From Oscillospiraceae bacterium (GTDB lineage Bacteria > Bacillota > Clostridia > Oscillospirales > Acutalibacteraceae): a DNA stretch of 32,403 nucleotides. The stretch covers positions 1-32,403 of the forward strand of contig JALEYA010000062.1 of assembly GCA_022779945.1 (NCBI GenBank), read 5' to 3'. Position numbers and translations under genes: made by a program. This document shows positions 1-7,441 of the stretch, one piece after another. Below the pieces are notes generated by a model. It was given only the letters and a program-made list of their open reading frames with translations, was not told the DNA's origin and searched no databases. Positions within the stretch are counted from its first letter, which is position 1. Every line of letters begins with the position of its first letter.

Positions 1-169
1 GGTAACAAAGGTAACAAAGGAACAAAGTTTCTATAAACCTCTGTAAATATTTTTGAAATGTTTATAGGAAATCTCTGTTACCTTTGTTCCCAAAGCCCGA
101 AATCCCTTTATTTATAAGGGTTTACGGCGGAACAAAGTGGGTAACAAAGTGGTAACAAAGGTAACAAAG
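1..169. repeat. Iteron-like GGTAACAAA direct and inverted repeats
   Basis: Between recF and the window edge a 9-bp unit, GGTAACAAA (or GGAACAAA), recurs: three head-to-tail copies at 1-27, an inverted pair at 76-90, and four closely spaced copies at 129-169 ending at the recF stop codon. GGAACAAAG (19-27) pairs with CTTTGTTCC (82-90), and CTATAAAC (31-38) pairs with GTTTATAG (60-67), so 19-90 can form a long hairpin. A second small hairpin (CCCTT/AAGGG) lies near 104-120. No coding capacity is evident; the 82-aa plus-strand ORF is antisense to recF. The role is unknown; iterons near the origin, a terminator for recF, or a dispersed repeat are all possible. Confidence 0.7.
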
Positions 170-1258
170 TCAGCTTTTTCCGCCCTTAATCCGTATCGCC
201 TTGCCGTCCTTGAGGTTCTTTACCGAGCCCGGGTCACAACAGGTAATAAACACCTGCCAGTCCTTGATGTGATTGAGAATATAATTCTGTCTCGACTCGT
301 CAAGCTCACTCATCACGTCGTCCAAAAGCGCTACAGGCTGTTCTCCGGAAAATTCCTTTATCACCGCCGCTTCGCCGAGCTTTAACGCCAAAGCCGCCGA
401 ACGCTGCTGACCCTGTGAGCCATAGCTTCTTGCCGTGAGTCCGTCTATCTTGATTTCGATATCGTCCCGGTGCGGTCCTATTGAGGTCGAGCCGGTTAAA
501 ATATCATTTTTTCGGGAAGCGAAAAGTAAGTTTTTGAAGCTTTCGTAAAGCTCCGTTTTATTGTCTCCGACGGCAGGGCAGGTCTGCACATAACTGACGC
601 TTAATTCTTCTTTTTTGTTCGAAATACCGCCGTAAATCTCACCGCAAAACGGGGCAAGACGATTGACGTAGCCGATTCGCTGACGGACGACCTCGCCCGC
701 ATAAAAGGCGATGCGTTCCTCCCACACGTCAAGCATATCATAAAGCTCGCCGTGGTAGGCGATGTCTTTTAAAAGAATGTTCCGCTGTGCGATCGCCTTG
801 TTATACTGGGAAAGCGAAACGGCATATTTCGGCTTGAGCTGACTGATAGCAATATCAAGAAATTTCCGTCTTTCGTACGGTCCGTCTTTAATCAGTGAAA
901 GATGAACCGGAGAAAACACCACCGCAAGAAATTCACTCATGATTTTTGACGGAGATTTGAGACTGACGCCATTGAGAGCAAATTTTCTGCCCTTTTCGAT
1001 TTCAAGCGAAATGTTCTGATCCCGGTCATAGCCGTAATAATCAAGCGAAAGCAAGGCTTTTCTTGCATTGAAGTTGATCAATTCCGAATCCTTTGAGCCC
1101 CGGAAAGAACGGCAGCCGGTAAAAAGCCAGATACTCTCAAGAAGGTTGGTTTTTCCCTGGGCATTGTCGCCGTAAATGACGTTTACACCCTCGCAAGGCT
1201 CGATTCTCAGATTTCGGATGTTCCGGAAATCAACACATTCAAGTCCCGTGACTTTCAT
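170..1258 (-). CDS. recF: DNA replication and repair protein RecF
   Basis: SMC-like ATPase that helps load RecA at single-strand gaps and stalled forks. The 362-aa protein has the usual family length. Visible motifs are Walker A GDNAQGKT near residue 30, the ABC signature SYGSQGQQRSA near 280, and Walker B VALLDDVMSELD near 310. The ATG at 1256-1258 overlaps the stop of the upstream S4-domain gene (ATGA), indicating translational coupling. It is the last gene of the dnaA-dnaN-S4-recF run on the minus strand; gyrB would be expected next, outside the window. The stop codon directly abuts the GGTAACAAA repeats. Confidence 0.96.
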   Translation of the reverse strand: MKVTGLECVDFRNIRNLRIEPCEGVNVIYGDNAQGKTNLLESIWLFTGCRSFRGSKDSELINFNARKALLSLDYYGYDRDQNISLEIEKGRKFALNGVSLKSPSKIMSEFLAVVFSPVHLSLIKDGPYERRKFLDIAISQLKPKYAVSLSQYNKAIAQRNILLKDIAYHGELYDMLDVWEERIAFYAGEVVRQRIGYVNRLAPFCGEIYGGISNKKEELSVSYVQTCPAVGDNKTELYESFKNLLFASRKNDILTGSTSIGPHRDDIEIKIDGLTARSYGSQGQQRSAALALKLGEAAVIKEFSGEQPVALLDDVMSELDESRQNYILNHIKDWQVFITCCDPGSVKNLKDGKAIRIKGGKS

Positions 1259-1500
1259 TTTCTGACCTCGTAGATAACGTACTTATATTCAAAGCAGTCG
1301 CCTTCGTGAAGCTTCTTTCCTCTGACGGTGCAGATTTCGCCGTTTACCCTGACTTTTTCGTCGTTTATCAGCATTTTGGCTTCGCCGCCGGTCGCTGCCG
1401 CACCGGAAAGCTTCATGGCGGAATCCAGACGGATAAAATCGGTCGAAATCGTAAGATTTTTATTTTCTTTTTGTTTCAGCTTAACAACATATTTTTTCAT
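1255..1500 (-). CDS. yaaA: S4-domain RNA-binding protein (YaaA type)
   Basis: Small S4-like protein of about 81 aa. The S4 fold is seen in the stretch LDSAMKLSGAAATGGEAKMLINDEKVRVNGE, followed by a basic segment. Its position between dnaN and recF is the conserved Firmicutes location of the YaaA/RlbA S4 protein, whose exact role is not settled; RNA or ribosome binding is inferred from the fold. Two starts are possible, ATG at 1506 and ATG at 1500. The AGGA sequence lies only 3 nt from the first and 9 nt from the second, so 1500 (MKKYVVKL) is preferred. Its stop overlaps the recF start. Confidence 0.9.
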   Translation of the reverse strand: MKKYVVKLKQKENKNLTISTDFIRLDSAMKLSGAAATGGEAKMLINDEKVRVNGEICTVRGKKLHEGDCFEYKYVIYEVRK

Positions 1501-1516
1501 TGGCATCTGTCCTGTC

Positions 1517-2611
1517 TTAAATTCTGACCGGTAAAATCAGATAGAGAAAAGAATCGGAATCGATGGGTGTGATGATAATCGGCTGACTCGGCGAATTGAA
1601 CTGCATTTTTACCGTCTCGGCGTCACAGACCTTCAGGGCATCGAGCACAAACTTGTTGTTAAAGCCGATTTCAAGGTCACAGCCCGTAATGTCTGCCGGC
1701 ATTTTATCGTTGGCGGTACCGACTGTTGTCACGCACGAAAAGCTCATCACTGAATTTTCGATGGAACAGCGAAGCGGACTTGAACGGTCGGTGATAATCA
1801 AAGACGTTCTTTCTATGCATTCGATTATCCTTTTTGTCGGCGCAACAACCGTTGTTGAATAAACGTGCGGAATGGCGGATTTATAGTCAATGAAGTTGCC
1901 TTCAAGAAGTCTCGAAATGACACGGTATTCGCCGATTTCAAAGCAGATATGTCTTTTTCCGACACTGATGGAATAAACGCCGTCGTCATCTTCGCCGAGC
2001 TTGACGACTTCACCGAGGGTTTTTGCCGGAACAACGAAACCGACATCCTCACCGCTGTAATCAATGTCCTCGCGTCTTACGGCAAGTCTTGCACCGTCAA
2101 CGGCCACAAGAACGATCTTTCCGTCCGAAATTTCGAACTTGACACCGGAATGAACGGGATTTCTTTCGCTTGTCGAAACGGAAAAAATGGTTTTCCGGAT
2201 CATATCTTTCAAAAGACCCTGCTTGACGACAATCGGAAAACCGCTTGTGACGGTCGGAACGTCGGGATATTCGTCCGCACTGGTTCCGATAATCGAATAC
2301 TTGGCTTCACCGCTGACGATTTTACAGATATTTCTTTCATCGCTTTCGAGCGATACCGTATCGTCGGGCACCATTCGTAAAATATCGCAAAGATGTCTTG
2401 CATTCAGGATAATACTGCCGTTTTCCTCCACTTCAGCCGGAATGAAAGTATCCGTTCCGACTTCAAGGTCATAACCCGTAAGACGGATACTGTCTCCAAG
2501 CGCTTTGATGAGAATACCCTCTATTGCGGGGATCGTCGATTTTGACGAAACGGTTCTTTGTACATTCATACAGGCTTTTGCCAGAACCGCACTGTCACAG
2601 ATAATTTTCAT
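1517..2611 (-). CDS. dnaN: DNA polymerase III beta subunit (sliding clamp)
   Basis: Processivity clamp that encircles DNA and tethers the replicative polymerase. The 364-aa protein has the three-domain beta-clamp pattern, beginning MKIICDSAVLAKACMNVQRTVSSKSTIPAIEGI and ending in the typical C-terminal LPVRI that follows the hydrophobic cleft strand. An AGGAGG ribosome site lies upstream of the ATG. It sits downstream of dnaA on the same strand, separated by 233 bp that carry possible DnaA boxes, and is followed after 16 bp by the S4 gene. Family assignment is not in doubt. Confidence 0.97.
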   Translation of the reverse strand: MKIICDSAVLAKACMNVQRTVSSKSTIPAIEGILIKALGDSIRLTGYDLEVGTDTFIPAEVEENGSIILNARHLCDILRMVPDDTVSLESDERNICKIVSGEAKYSIIGTSADEYPDVPTVTSGFPIVVKQGLLKDMIRKTIFSVSTSERNPVHSGVKFEISDGKIVLVAVDGARLAVRREDIDYSGEDVGFVVPAKTLGEVVKLGEDDDGVYSISVGKRHICFEIGEYRVISRLLEGNFIDYKSAIPHVYSTTVVAPTKRIIECIERTSLIITDRSSPLRCSIENSVMSFSCVTTVGTANDKMPADITGCDLEIGFNNKFVLDALKVCDAETVKMQFNSPSQPIIITPIDSDSFLYLILPVRI

Positions 2612-2844
2612 TTTTTTCGTTCCTCCTGCTTTTCGGCGTAATGAGATAGAAATAAATTCAGTAGTAGTAGTAGGGGCTGTTAAAAGTTAGTAAAACCGGA
2701 AAAAACTGAGATTTGAAAAGCCTTGTCGGCTGTTTTTTCGTGTGGAACACAACGTTTATAACTTTTGTCATTCCACATCGCAAAATATCCCCGGTATGGA
2801 AAATGTGAAAAACCGATGTGGAATGTTAATTAAAATGTTAAAAA
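2612..2844. promoter_or_regulatory. dnaA-dnaN intergenic region with TGTGGAA motifs (candidate DnaA boxes)
   Basis: Three TGTGGAA-containing 9-mers occur: TGTGGAACA (2741-2749), CATTCCACA (2769-2777, inverted) and TGTGGAATG (2817-2825). They share the CCACA core of DnaA boxes but differ from TTATCCACA at the other positions. The second and third sit inside a perfect 12-bp inverted repeat, CATTCCACATCG / CGATGTGGAATG (2769-2780 and 2814-2825). A short (GTA)n run lies at about 2659-2673. The dnaN promoter must lie here but no clear -35/-10 pair was recognised. Autoregulation by DnaA or part of a bipartite oriC is inference from position. Confidence 0.5.
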
Positions 2845-4158
2845 CTACTGTTCGTTGATATTTTTGATAATATCGTCAACCGTTGCCTTTAAAGCGACAT
2901 TCTGAGCAAGCTTGTCTTTGATCTCATTGAGTGAGTAAATAACGGTGGAATAATGCTTTCCGCCGAATTCCTTGCCGATGGCTTTTAAAGACATATTGGT
3001 CATTTCGCTGACAATATACATTGCAACCTGACGCGCCTGGGAAATGTTGGCGTTGCGTTTATCGGAGCGAAGGTCGGCGGGGTTGACATTAAACGAACGG
3101 GAAACCTCGTTCATGATTTTTTCAATCGTCATCGGAATCGGCTGATCGTCGTTGATAATGTCGGCAATCGCTCTTTTGGCGAGGGCGACGGACGGTCTTG
3201 CGTTTTCGACGTCCTGATAGGCCTTGATTTTTTTGACCGCACCTTCCAGCTGACGGACGTTATTTTTGATGTTGTCGGCAAGAAAGTCGATCACGTCTTC
3301 ACTCAGACTGATTCCGAGATCCTCCGCCTTTTTGTTGATGATCGCCATTCTTGTTTCCAGTGACGGAGGCTGAACGTCGGCAATCAGACCGGATTCGAAA
3401 CGGGTACGAAGTCTTTCTTCCAGCGTCAGCATCTCTTTCGGCGGACGGTCGGAAGTCAGAACAACCTGTTTTCCGGCGTTGGTGAGGGCATTGAAGGTAT
3501 GGAAGAATTCCTCCTGTGTGGCTTCTTTTGCGGCGATAAACTGAATGTCGTCTATAAGAAGCACGTCACAGCTTCTGTACTTTTCGTGAAAAGCGTAGTT
3601 GCTCTGATTTCTCAGGCAGTTGACAAGCTCGTTCGTAAAGTATTCGCCGCTTGTGTAAATGATATCGGCCGACGGATCGTTCTTTTCGATTTCGTGCTTG
3701 ATTGCGGAAAGAAGATGGGTTTTGCCCAGTCCCGAATGACCGTAAATGAAAAGCGGATTATACGCCTTTCCGGGATTCATGGCAACATTCATCGCCGCCG
3801 CGTGAGCAAATCGGTTCGACGAGCCGATAATGAAATTTTCAAAGGTGTATTCATATTTGTTCAAGGAAAGACCGCCGGCGGAGCTTTCACGGTCGGACGA
3901 AGTCTCATTGACCGTATCCGCAGAAATGATATTCAGATTGACGGGAAATCCCATTGTCATTTCGCAGGCTTTTAAAATAAGAGGGGTGAACTTATCCTCA
4001 ACGACCTTTTTTTTGAAATTGGCAATCGAAAGAGTGATCGTATCATTTTCGAACTTGATAAATTCAAGCGGTCTCAGCCAGACGTTAAAGGCAACTTCGG
4101 TTACCTGCGTTTTCATGTATTCCAGAATCATTTCCCAGATTTCATCAAATGAATCCAT
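2845..4158 (-). CDS. dnaA: Chromosomal replication initiator protein DnaA
   Basis: AAA+ initiator that binds oriC and melts the origin. The 437-aa protein shows an N-terminal helicase-interaction domain (FDEIWEMILEYMKTQVTEVAFNVWLRPL), a short linker, AAA+ Walker A GHSGLGKTHL near residue 145, Walker B VLLIDDIQFI near 205, and the C-terminal DNA-binding signature region including RNANISQARQVAMYI and GGKHYSTVIYS. A GGAGG site 5 nt from the ATG supports the start. It is the first gene of the replication cluster. Instead of the usual rpmH-rnpA divergent partner, a DNA glycosylase gene lies upstream. Confidence 0.98.
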   Translation of the reverse strand: MDSFDEIWEMILEYMKTQVTEVAFNVWLRPLEFIKFENDTITLSIANFKKKVVEDKFTPLILKACEMTMGFPVNLNIISADTVNETSSDRESSAGGLSLNKYEYTFENFIIGSSNRFAHAAAMNVAMNPGKAYNPLFIYGHSGLGKTHLLSAIKHEIEKNDPSADIIYTSGEYFTNELVNCLRNQSNYAFHEKYRSCDVLLIDDIQFIAAKEATQEEFFHTFNALTNAGKQVVLTSDRPPKEMLTLEERLRTRFESGLIADVQPPSLETRMAIINKKAEDLGISLSEDVIDFLADNIKNNVRQLEGAVKKIKAYQDVENARPSVALAKRAIADIINDDQPIPMTIEKIMNEVSRSFNVNPADLRSDKRNANISQARQVAMYIVSEMTNMSLKAIGKEFGGKHYSTVIYSLNEIKDKLAQNVALKATVDDIIKNINEQ

Positions 4159-4443
4159 AAATACCTCCGCAAATTAGATATGAGATTTCAGACGACAGAA
4201 TTCAGAATTATTCAGATAAAATAAATTAACAAAAACGAAAAATAATTTTATTTTATCAGAGTATAATTGATAAAGTAAAACCAAAAATTTTTACCGGATT
4301 TTTCACCCTGTTTTTTAATATTATATATTTATATATATTTAAATTTTATAGAGGGCAGAAAATCACAAGGTACACTATATATAATTGTACCACAAAAAAA
4401 GCAATCGTGCAAGTGTTTGCTGTAATCATAAAGGAATGAAAAC
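4159..4443. other. AT-rich dnaA upstream region, possible origin/unwinding element and promoters
   Basis: This divergent intergenic region is strikingly A+T-rich, especially 4205-4350. An imperfect palindrome GGTACA-N11-TGTACC (4369-4374 / 4386-4391) has an alternating TATATA centre and contains a TATAAT (4380-4385) that could be the -10 of the glycosylase operon; no matching -35 is evident. No TTATCCACA-type DnaA box was found here. It must contain the promoters for dnaA (minus) and the glycosylase (plus). A DNA unwinding element is inferred from composition and position only. Confidence 0.4.
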
Positions 4444-5286
4444 ATGAAATATGAAATGATCGGAAACGATACGGTGCTGACCGATGTAAAATGCTTTGAT
4501 CTTGATTTATGCACCGACTGCGGACAGGCTTTCCGATGGAAAAAAACACAGGAAGGAACGCAAAAAGCGGTCGTCCGAAATATCGTCGGAGAAATCTTGC
4601 AGAAGGACGGTGTCACCGTTTTTAAAAATACGGACAGAAAGACCTTTGAAACAATCTGGCTGCCTTATTTCGACCTTGACCGGGATTATGAAACGATTCT
4701 TTCCGGTTTCGATGATGAATACCTCAAAGCCGCGATAAATGCCTATCCGGGAATCCGGATTCTTCGTCAGGATTCATGGGAAGCACTTTGTTCTTTCATC
4801 ATTTCTCAAAATAACAATATTCCGAGAATCAAGGGAATTATTGAAAGGTTCTGCGTTTCGTTCGGCGACCGGATCGGTGAAAATGATTTTACGTTTCCGT
4901 CGTTTGAAAAAATAGCCGGACTGACCGAAAATGACCTTGCGCCGCTTCGGGCAGGCTTTCGGAACAAATATATCCTCGACGCGGCAAAAAAGCTTGCACG
5001 GGGCGAAATATCGCTTGATACGATAGAAACAATGCCGATTGAACAGGCGAGAGAAGAACTGATGAAAATAAAAGGCGTCGGGAAAAAGGTTGCCGAATGT
5101 ACACTTCTTTACGGGTTCGGCCGTGTCGAAGCCTTCCCGGTTGACGTCTGGGTAAACAGAATCATGGCCGAGCTTTATCCCGACGGGCTTCCCGGATGTG
5201 TAAAAGGATATGAGGGAATCGCCCAACAGTATTTATTTCATTGGAGACGCAACACGGACGAAAAGGAGAGAGAAAGAACAGTATGA
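4444..5286 (+). CDS. ogg: 8-oxoguanine DNA glycosylase (OGG1 type)
   Basis: Base-excision repair enzyme removing 8-oxoG, with AP-lyase activity expected for the family. The 280-aa protein has an OGG_N-like N-terminal domain and a helix-hairpin-helix GPD domain: LMKIKGVGKKVAECTLLYGFG supplies the HhH and catalytic lysine (second K of GVGKK), and the Asp of FPVDVW is the conserved catalytic aspartate. Bacterial OGG1 homologues are known from clostridia. ATG follows AAAGGA at 4431-4436. Its stop overlaps the start of the endonuclease III gene (ATGA), so the two repair enzymes are probably cotranscribed and translationally coupled. Confidence 0.9.
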   Translation: MKYEMIGNDTVLTDVKCFDLDLCTDCGQAFRWKKTQEGTQKAVVRNIVGEILQKDGVTVFKNTDRKTFETIWLPYFDLDRDYETILSGFDDEYLKAAINAYPGIRILRQDSWEALCSFIISQNNNIPRIKGIIERFCVSFGDRIGENDFTFPSFEKIAGLTENDLAPLRAGFRNKYILDAAKKLARGEISLDTIETMPIEQAREELMKIKGVGKKVAECTLLYGFGRVEAFPVDVWVNRIMAELYPDGLPGCVKGYEGIAQQYLFHWRRNTDEKERERTV

Positions 5287-5915
5287 CAAAAAAACAAAGA
5301 GCAGAAATATGCACGGAAAGATTAAAAAAAGAATATCCGGACGCGTTATGTTCCCTCAATGCGAATAATCCCCTGGAATTATTGATTGCCACGAGACTTT
5401 CCGCACAATGTACCGACGCAAGGGTCAACCTTGTGACGCCGGCACTTTTTGAAAAATACAAAACGCTCGACGATTACTGCAACGCCGAGCTCAAGGATGT
5501 GGAAAATCTCATTCGTTCCTGCGGCTTTTACCACACCAAGGCCGCCGACATTATCGGTATGGCAAAGAAAATCAAAGAGGATTTCGGCGGAGAAGTGCCC
5601 GACAGCATTGAAAAGCTGACAACGCTTCCCGGTGTAGGAAGAAAAACCGCAAATCTTATTATGGGAGATATCTACAAACAACCGGCGGTTGTGGCCGACA
5701 CCCATCTGATCCGAATTACCAATCTTTTGGGTCTCACCGACAGCAAAGATCCGTACAAGGTTGAACTTCAGCTGAAAAAGATTCTTGCGCCCGAAGAAAG
5801 CAACGATTTTTGCCACAGAATGGTGCTTCACGGAAGGGCGGTCTGTATTGCAAGAAGACCGCAGTGTGATAAATGCTGTTTACGGGATGTTTGCAAAAAT
5901 GCGTCAAAAAAGTAA
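5283..5915 (+). CDS. nth: Endonuclease III (DNA glycosylase/AP lyase)
   Basis: Removes oxidised pyrimidines and cleaves AP sites. About 210 aa, normal for Nth. The HhH motif LTTLPGVGRKTANLIMG contains the catalytic lysine, the Asp in VVADTHLIRI is the conserved GPD aspartate, and the C-terminal C-x6-C-x2-C-x5-C (CIARRPQCDKCCLRDVC) is the [4Fe-4S] cluster signature. The ORF track opens at 5241, but the ATG at 5283, which overlaps the glycosylase stop by ATGA, gives the family's usual N-terminus. No clear terminator follows; a weak GGCAGCC/GGCTACC hairpin lies just after the stop. Confidence 0.95.
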   Translation: MTKKQRAEICTERLKKEYPDALCSLNANNPLELLIATRLSAQCTDARVNLVTPALFEKYKTLDDYCNAELKDVENLIRSCGFYHTKAADIIGMAKKIKEDFGGEVPDSIEKLTTLPGVGRKTANLIMGDIYKQPAVVADTHLIRITNLLGLTDSKDPYKVELQLKKILAPEESNDFCHRMVLHGRAVCIARRPQCDKCCLRDVCKNASKK

Positions 5916-6013
5916 GGGCAGCCACACGGGGCTACCAAAAACAAGGCACCATTTAATTTCAGGCAAAAGAAAATAGGCGTACAACCTCTTCAATAAATAG
6001 ACTGATTAATTTT

Positions 6014-6146
6014 AGTTCGGTCGCATGGCGACACCAATGCCGGGGTGCACGGTGCTTGATTGAAAACAAACAGCCCGAGCCGTGAGTCGAGCGGTAAATT
6101 TTTGTTTGTCGGTCGCAAGGCGACACCAATGCCGGGGTAGAGAACA
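6014..6146 (+). repeat. Dispersed repeat family R, copies 1 and 2 (partial)
   Basis: Two adjacent copies of a unit of about 95 bp. Copy 1 (about 6014-6108) runs from TTCGGTCGCATGGCGAC through CCAATGCCGGGGT, GGTGCTT and CAGCCCGAGCCGTGAG to AATTTTT. Copy 2 (from about 6106) keeps only the first third, GTCGCAAGGCGACACCAATGCCGGGGT. Each starts with the hairpin GTCGC-NNN-GCGAC. The same unit recurs at 6301-6484, and a diverged inverted version forms the tandem array at 28984-29246. A short tandem GTAATGC run (6158-6175) follows copy 2. There is no credible coding capacity. Confidence 0.75.
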
Positions 6147-6179
6147 ATGCGGAATTCGTAATGCGTAATGCGTAATTGT

Positions 6180-6316
6180 GGTCGCGGGCTTACCCGGTGC
6201 TGGTGGGAAGCTGTCCCCGCAGAACGGATTTTTTTGTGTCGGGAAGTCTATCGATTATAAGAGGCGGCAAGATGGCAGCTTTGGGGCAAAATTCATCTGT
6301 CAGCCGGGCGGCGGCT
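6180..6316 (+). repeat. Dispersed repeat family S, copy 1
   Basis: This segment aligns over most of its length with the reverse complement of about 27187-27327. Shared blocks in the same order are GGTCGCGGG-TTA, GG-GG-AAG, CCGCAGAA, AAGTCT-TCGATTATAAG, AAAAT-CATC and CGGCGGCT. It is sandwiched between copies of repeat R, so either the two families are modules of one larger element or S was inserted into an R array. There is no ORF of known type. Its function is unknown. Confidence 0.7.
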
Positions 6317-6484
6317 CCAATCCCGGGGCGCACGGTGCTTAACGAAAGCCGAGTGCCCGAGCCGTAAACTGAGCGACCAATTTTAGTTTGTCGGTCGCAT
6401 GGCGACACCACTGCCGGGTCAGGCAGTGCTAAATTGAAAATCGAGTGCCCGAGCCGTGAGCAGGTCGATAAATTTTAGTTTGTC
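6301..6484 (+). repeat. Dispersed repeat family R, copies 3 and 4
   Basis: Copy 3 (about 6301-6388) has a diverged start (GGCGGCTCCAATCCCGGGG) that resembles the 29-kb version more than copies 1-2, followed by CACGGTGCTT and GTGCCCGAGCCGTAA. Copy 4 (about 6387-6484) has GTCGCATGGCGACACCA, the local hairpin CACTGCC-gggtca-GGCAGTG, and GTGCCCGAGCCGTGAG, ending AATTTTAGTTTGTCGG. The end sequence recurs inverted at 7294-7316 (CCCGATAAACTAAAATT), on the far side of the large inverted structure. Confidence 0.75.
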
Positions 6485-6489
6485 GGGAT

Positions 6490-6541
6490 AAAAGCCGTCC
6501 CCTTTGGGGAAGGTGGCGGCGAAGCCGTCGGAAGGGGTTCT
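6490..6541 (+). repeat. Short GC-rich palindromic repeat (MITE-like)
   Basis: The sequence contains CCCC-TTT-GGGG and GGCGGC-GAA-GCC hairpins and ends GGAAGGGG. Its pattern (CCCCTTTGGGG, then GGTGG, a GCGAAGC loop and a closing GGGG) resembles short intergenic palindromes that I recall as common in Clostridia genomes. The latter point is from memory, not from a search. It lies between repeat R and the left arm of the 708-bp structure and is absent from the corresponding right-hand flank. Confidence 0.45.
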
Positions 6542-6576
6542 GACCTCCACCGCGCTGTTCATCTTATCAATCGATC

Positions 6577-7284
6577 AGTCGGTTCTCTTCTGCTATAACT
6601 TCTTCTATATCTCTACCTTTGCGCTAATGCCGAGCGGGCACATACCAATTAGCAGAAACTGCCTACACGGGAGAAAAAGCCCGACCAAGCAGAAACTATG
6701 GCGGCAGTGATGCCGTCCAACGGCCTTTCAGACGAAAAAGAAAGTATGCAAAGAAGTTCTTTAGGTGCGCATTTTCTCAGCTGAGTTTTTTCTCACCCTT
6801 TAGGGGCGGAGAAAAAACTGCGGGTCGAAAATGCTATTGGGACTCTGTTCTATCGCCCCATATCCTTTGGAGTCAGGCATAGTGGGATTCAATTGAAAGG
6901 TACTAAGTTCTCTAACGGCTTTTTCTGTGTCGGTCAGCCACAGCCCCTCAATACCTGACGTGCCGTTGGTTTAATTTGGCTCTTTTTGTGACTCTGCTTT
7001 CAGTTAGCAGAAAGCTTTAAATATACAGGAAAAAACAGGAGAGAACAAACTATCCGAAACATAACCACCGAGACCACACTTAGTGTTTTTCCTCCGCGAA
7101 AAGCGTTCTTTGCTTACTTTCTGACGCGCTTGTCAGGCCGTTAGACGGCATCACTGCCGCCGTGATTTCTGCTATGTTGGACTTTTTCTCCCGTGTGGGT
7201 AGTTTCTGCTAATTGGTCAGTGCCCGCGCGGCATTAGCGCAAAGGTAAAAGAATAGAAGAAGTCATAGCATAAGAGAACAGACT
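6577..7284. other. 708-bp structure: 179-bp imperfect inverted arms around a 350-bp foldable core
   Basis: The left arm (6577-6755) and the reverse complement of the right arm (7106-7284) are the same length and closely similar. Shared blocks include TACCTTTGCGCTAATGCCG, CCAATTAGCAGAAACT, ACACGGGAGAAAAAG, GGCGGCAGTGATGCCGTC and AACGGCC. The core (6756-7105) has no ORF but can fold locally: GCATTTT/AAAATGC enclosing AGTTTTTTCTC/GAGAAAAAACT (6769-6834), GACTC/GAGTC (6841-6874), AACGGC/GCCGTT enclosing CTGTG/CACAG (6914-6967), and CTGCT/AGCAG (about 7004-7019). It could be a large structured RNA, a MITE-like element with long inverted ends, or two repeats inserted head-on. I do not recognise it. 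Confidence 0.6.
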
Positions 7285-7293
7285 AACATTTAC

Positions 7294-7316
7294 CCCGATA
7301 AACTAAAATTTGTGCC
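7294..7316 (-). repeat. Inverted terminal fragment of repeat R
   Basis: CCCGATAAACTAAAATTTGT is nearly the reverse complement of the end of R copy 4 (AATTTTAGTTTGTCGGG, around 6471-6487). It places R-derived sequence on both outer sides of the 708-bp inverted structure. From 7317 to 7440 I see nothing further that I can interpret. Confidence 0.55.
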
Positions 7317-7441
7317 GAGAATGGGTATAAACCTCAGTGTAGCAACATAGAGGATAACAATTCCTGCATGAGTCTTCACCTGTTGTATTTTTACAGCGGG
7401 TGCTTTTCTTTGGCGAACAGGGTTTATTTTAGGTTAGCTTT

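Noticed and set aside
1865-2380. 171-aa plus-strand ORF
   Set aside because: It is antisense to dnaN, which is certain; no ribosome site or recognisable domain.
5959-6411. Small ORFs of 62-73 aa with shared SPCDRQTKI peptide
   Set aside because: The shared peptide comes from the R repeats; no start signals, and hairpins explain the conservation better.
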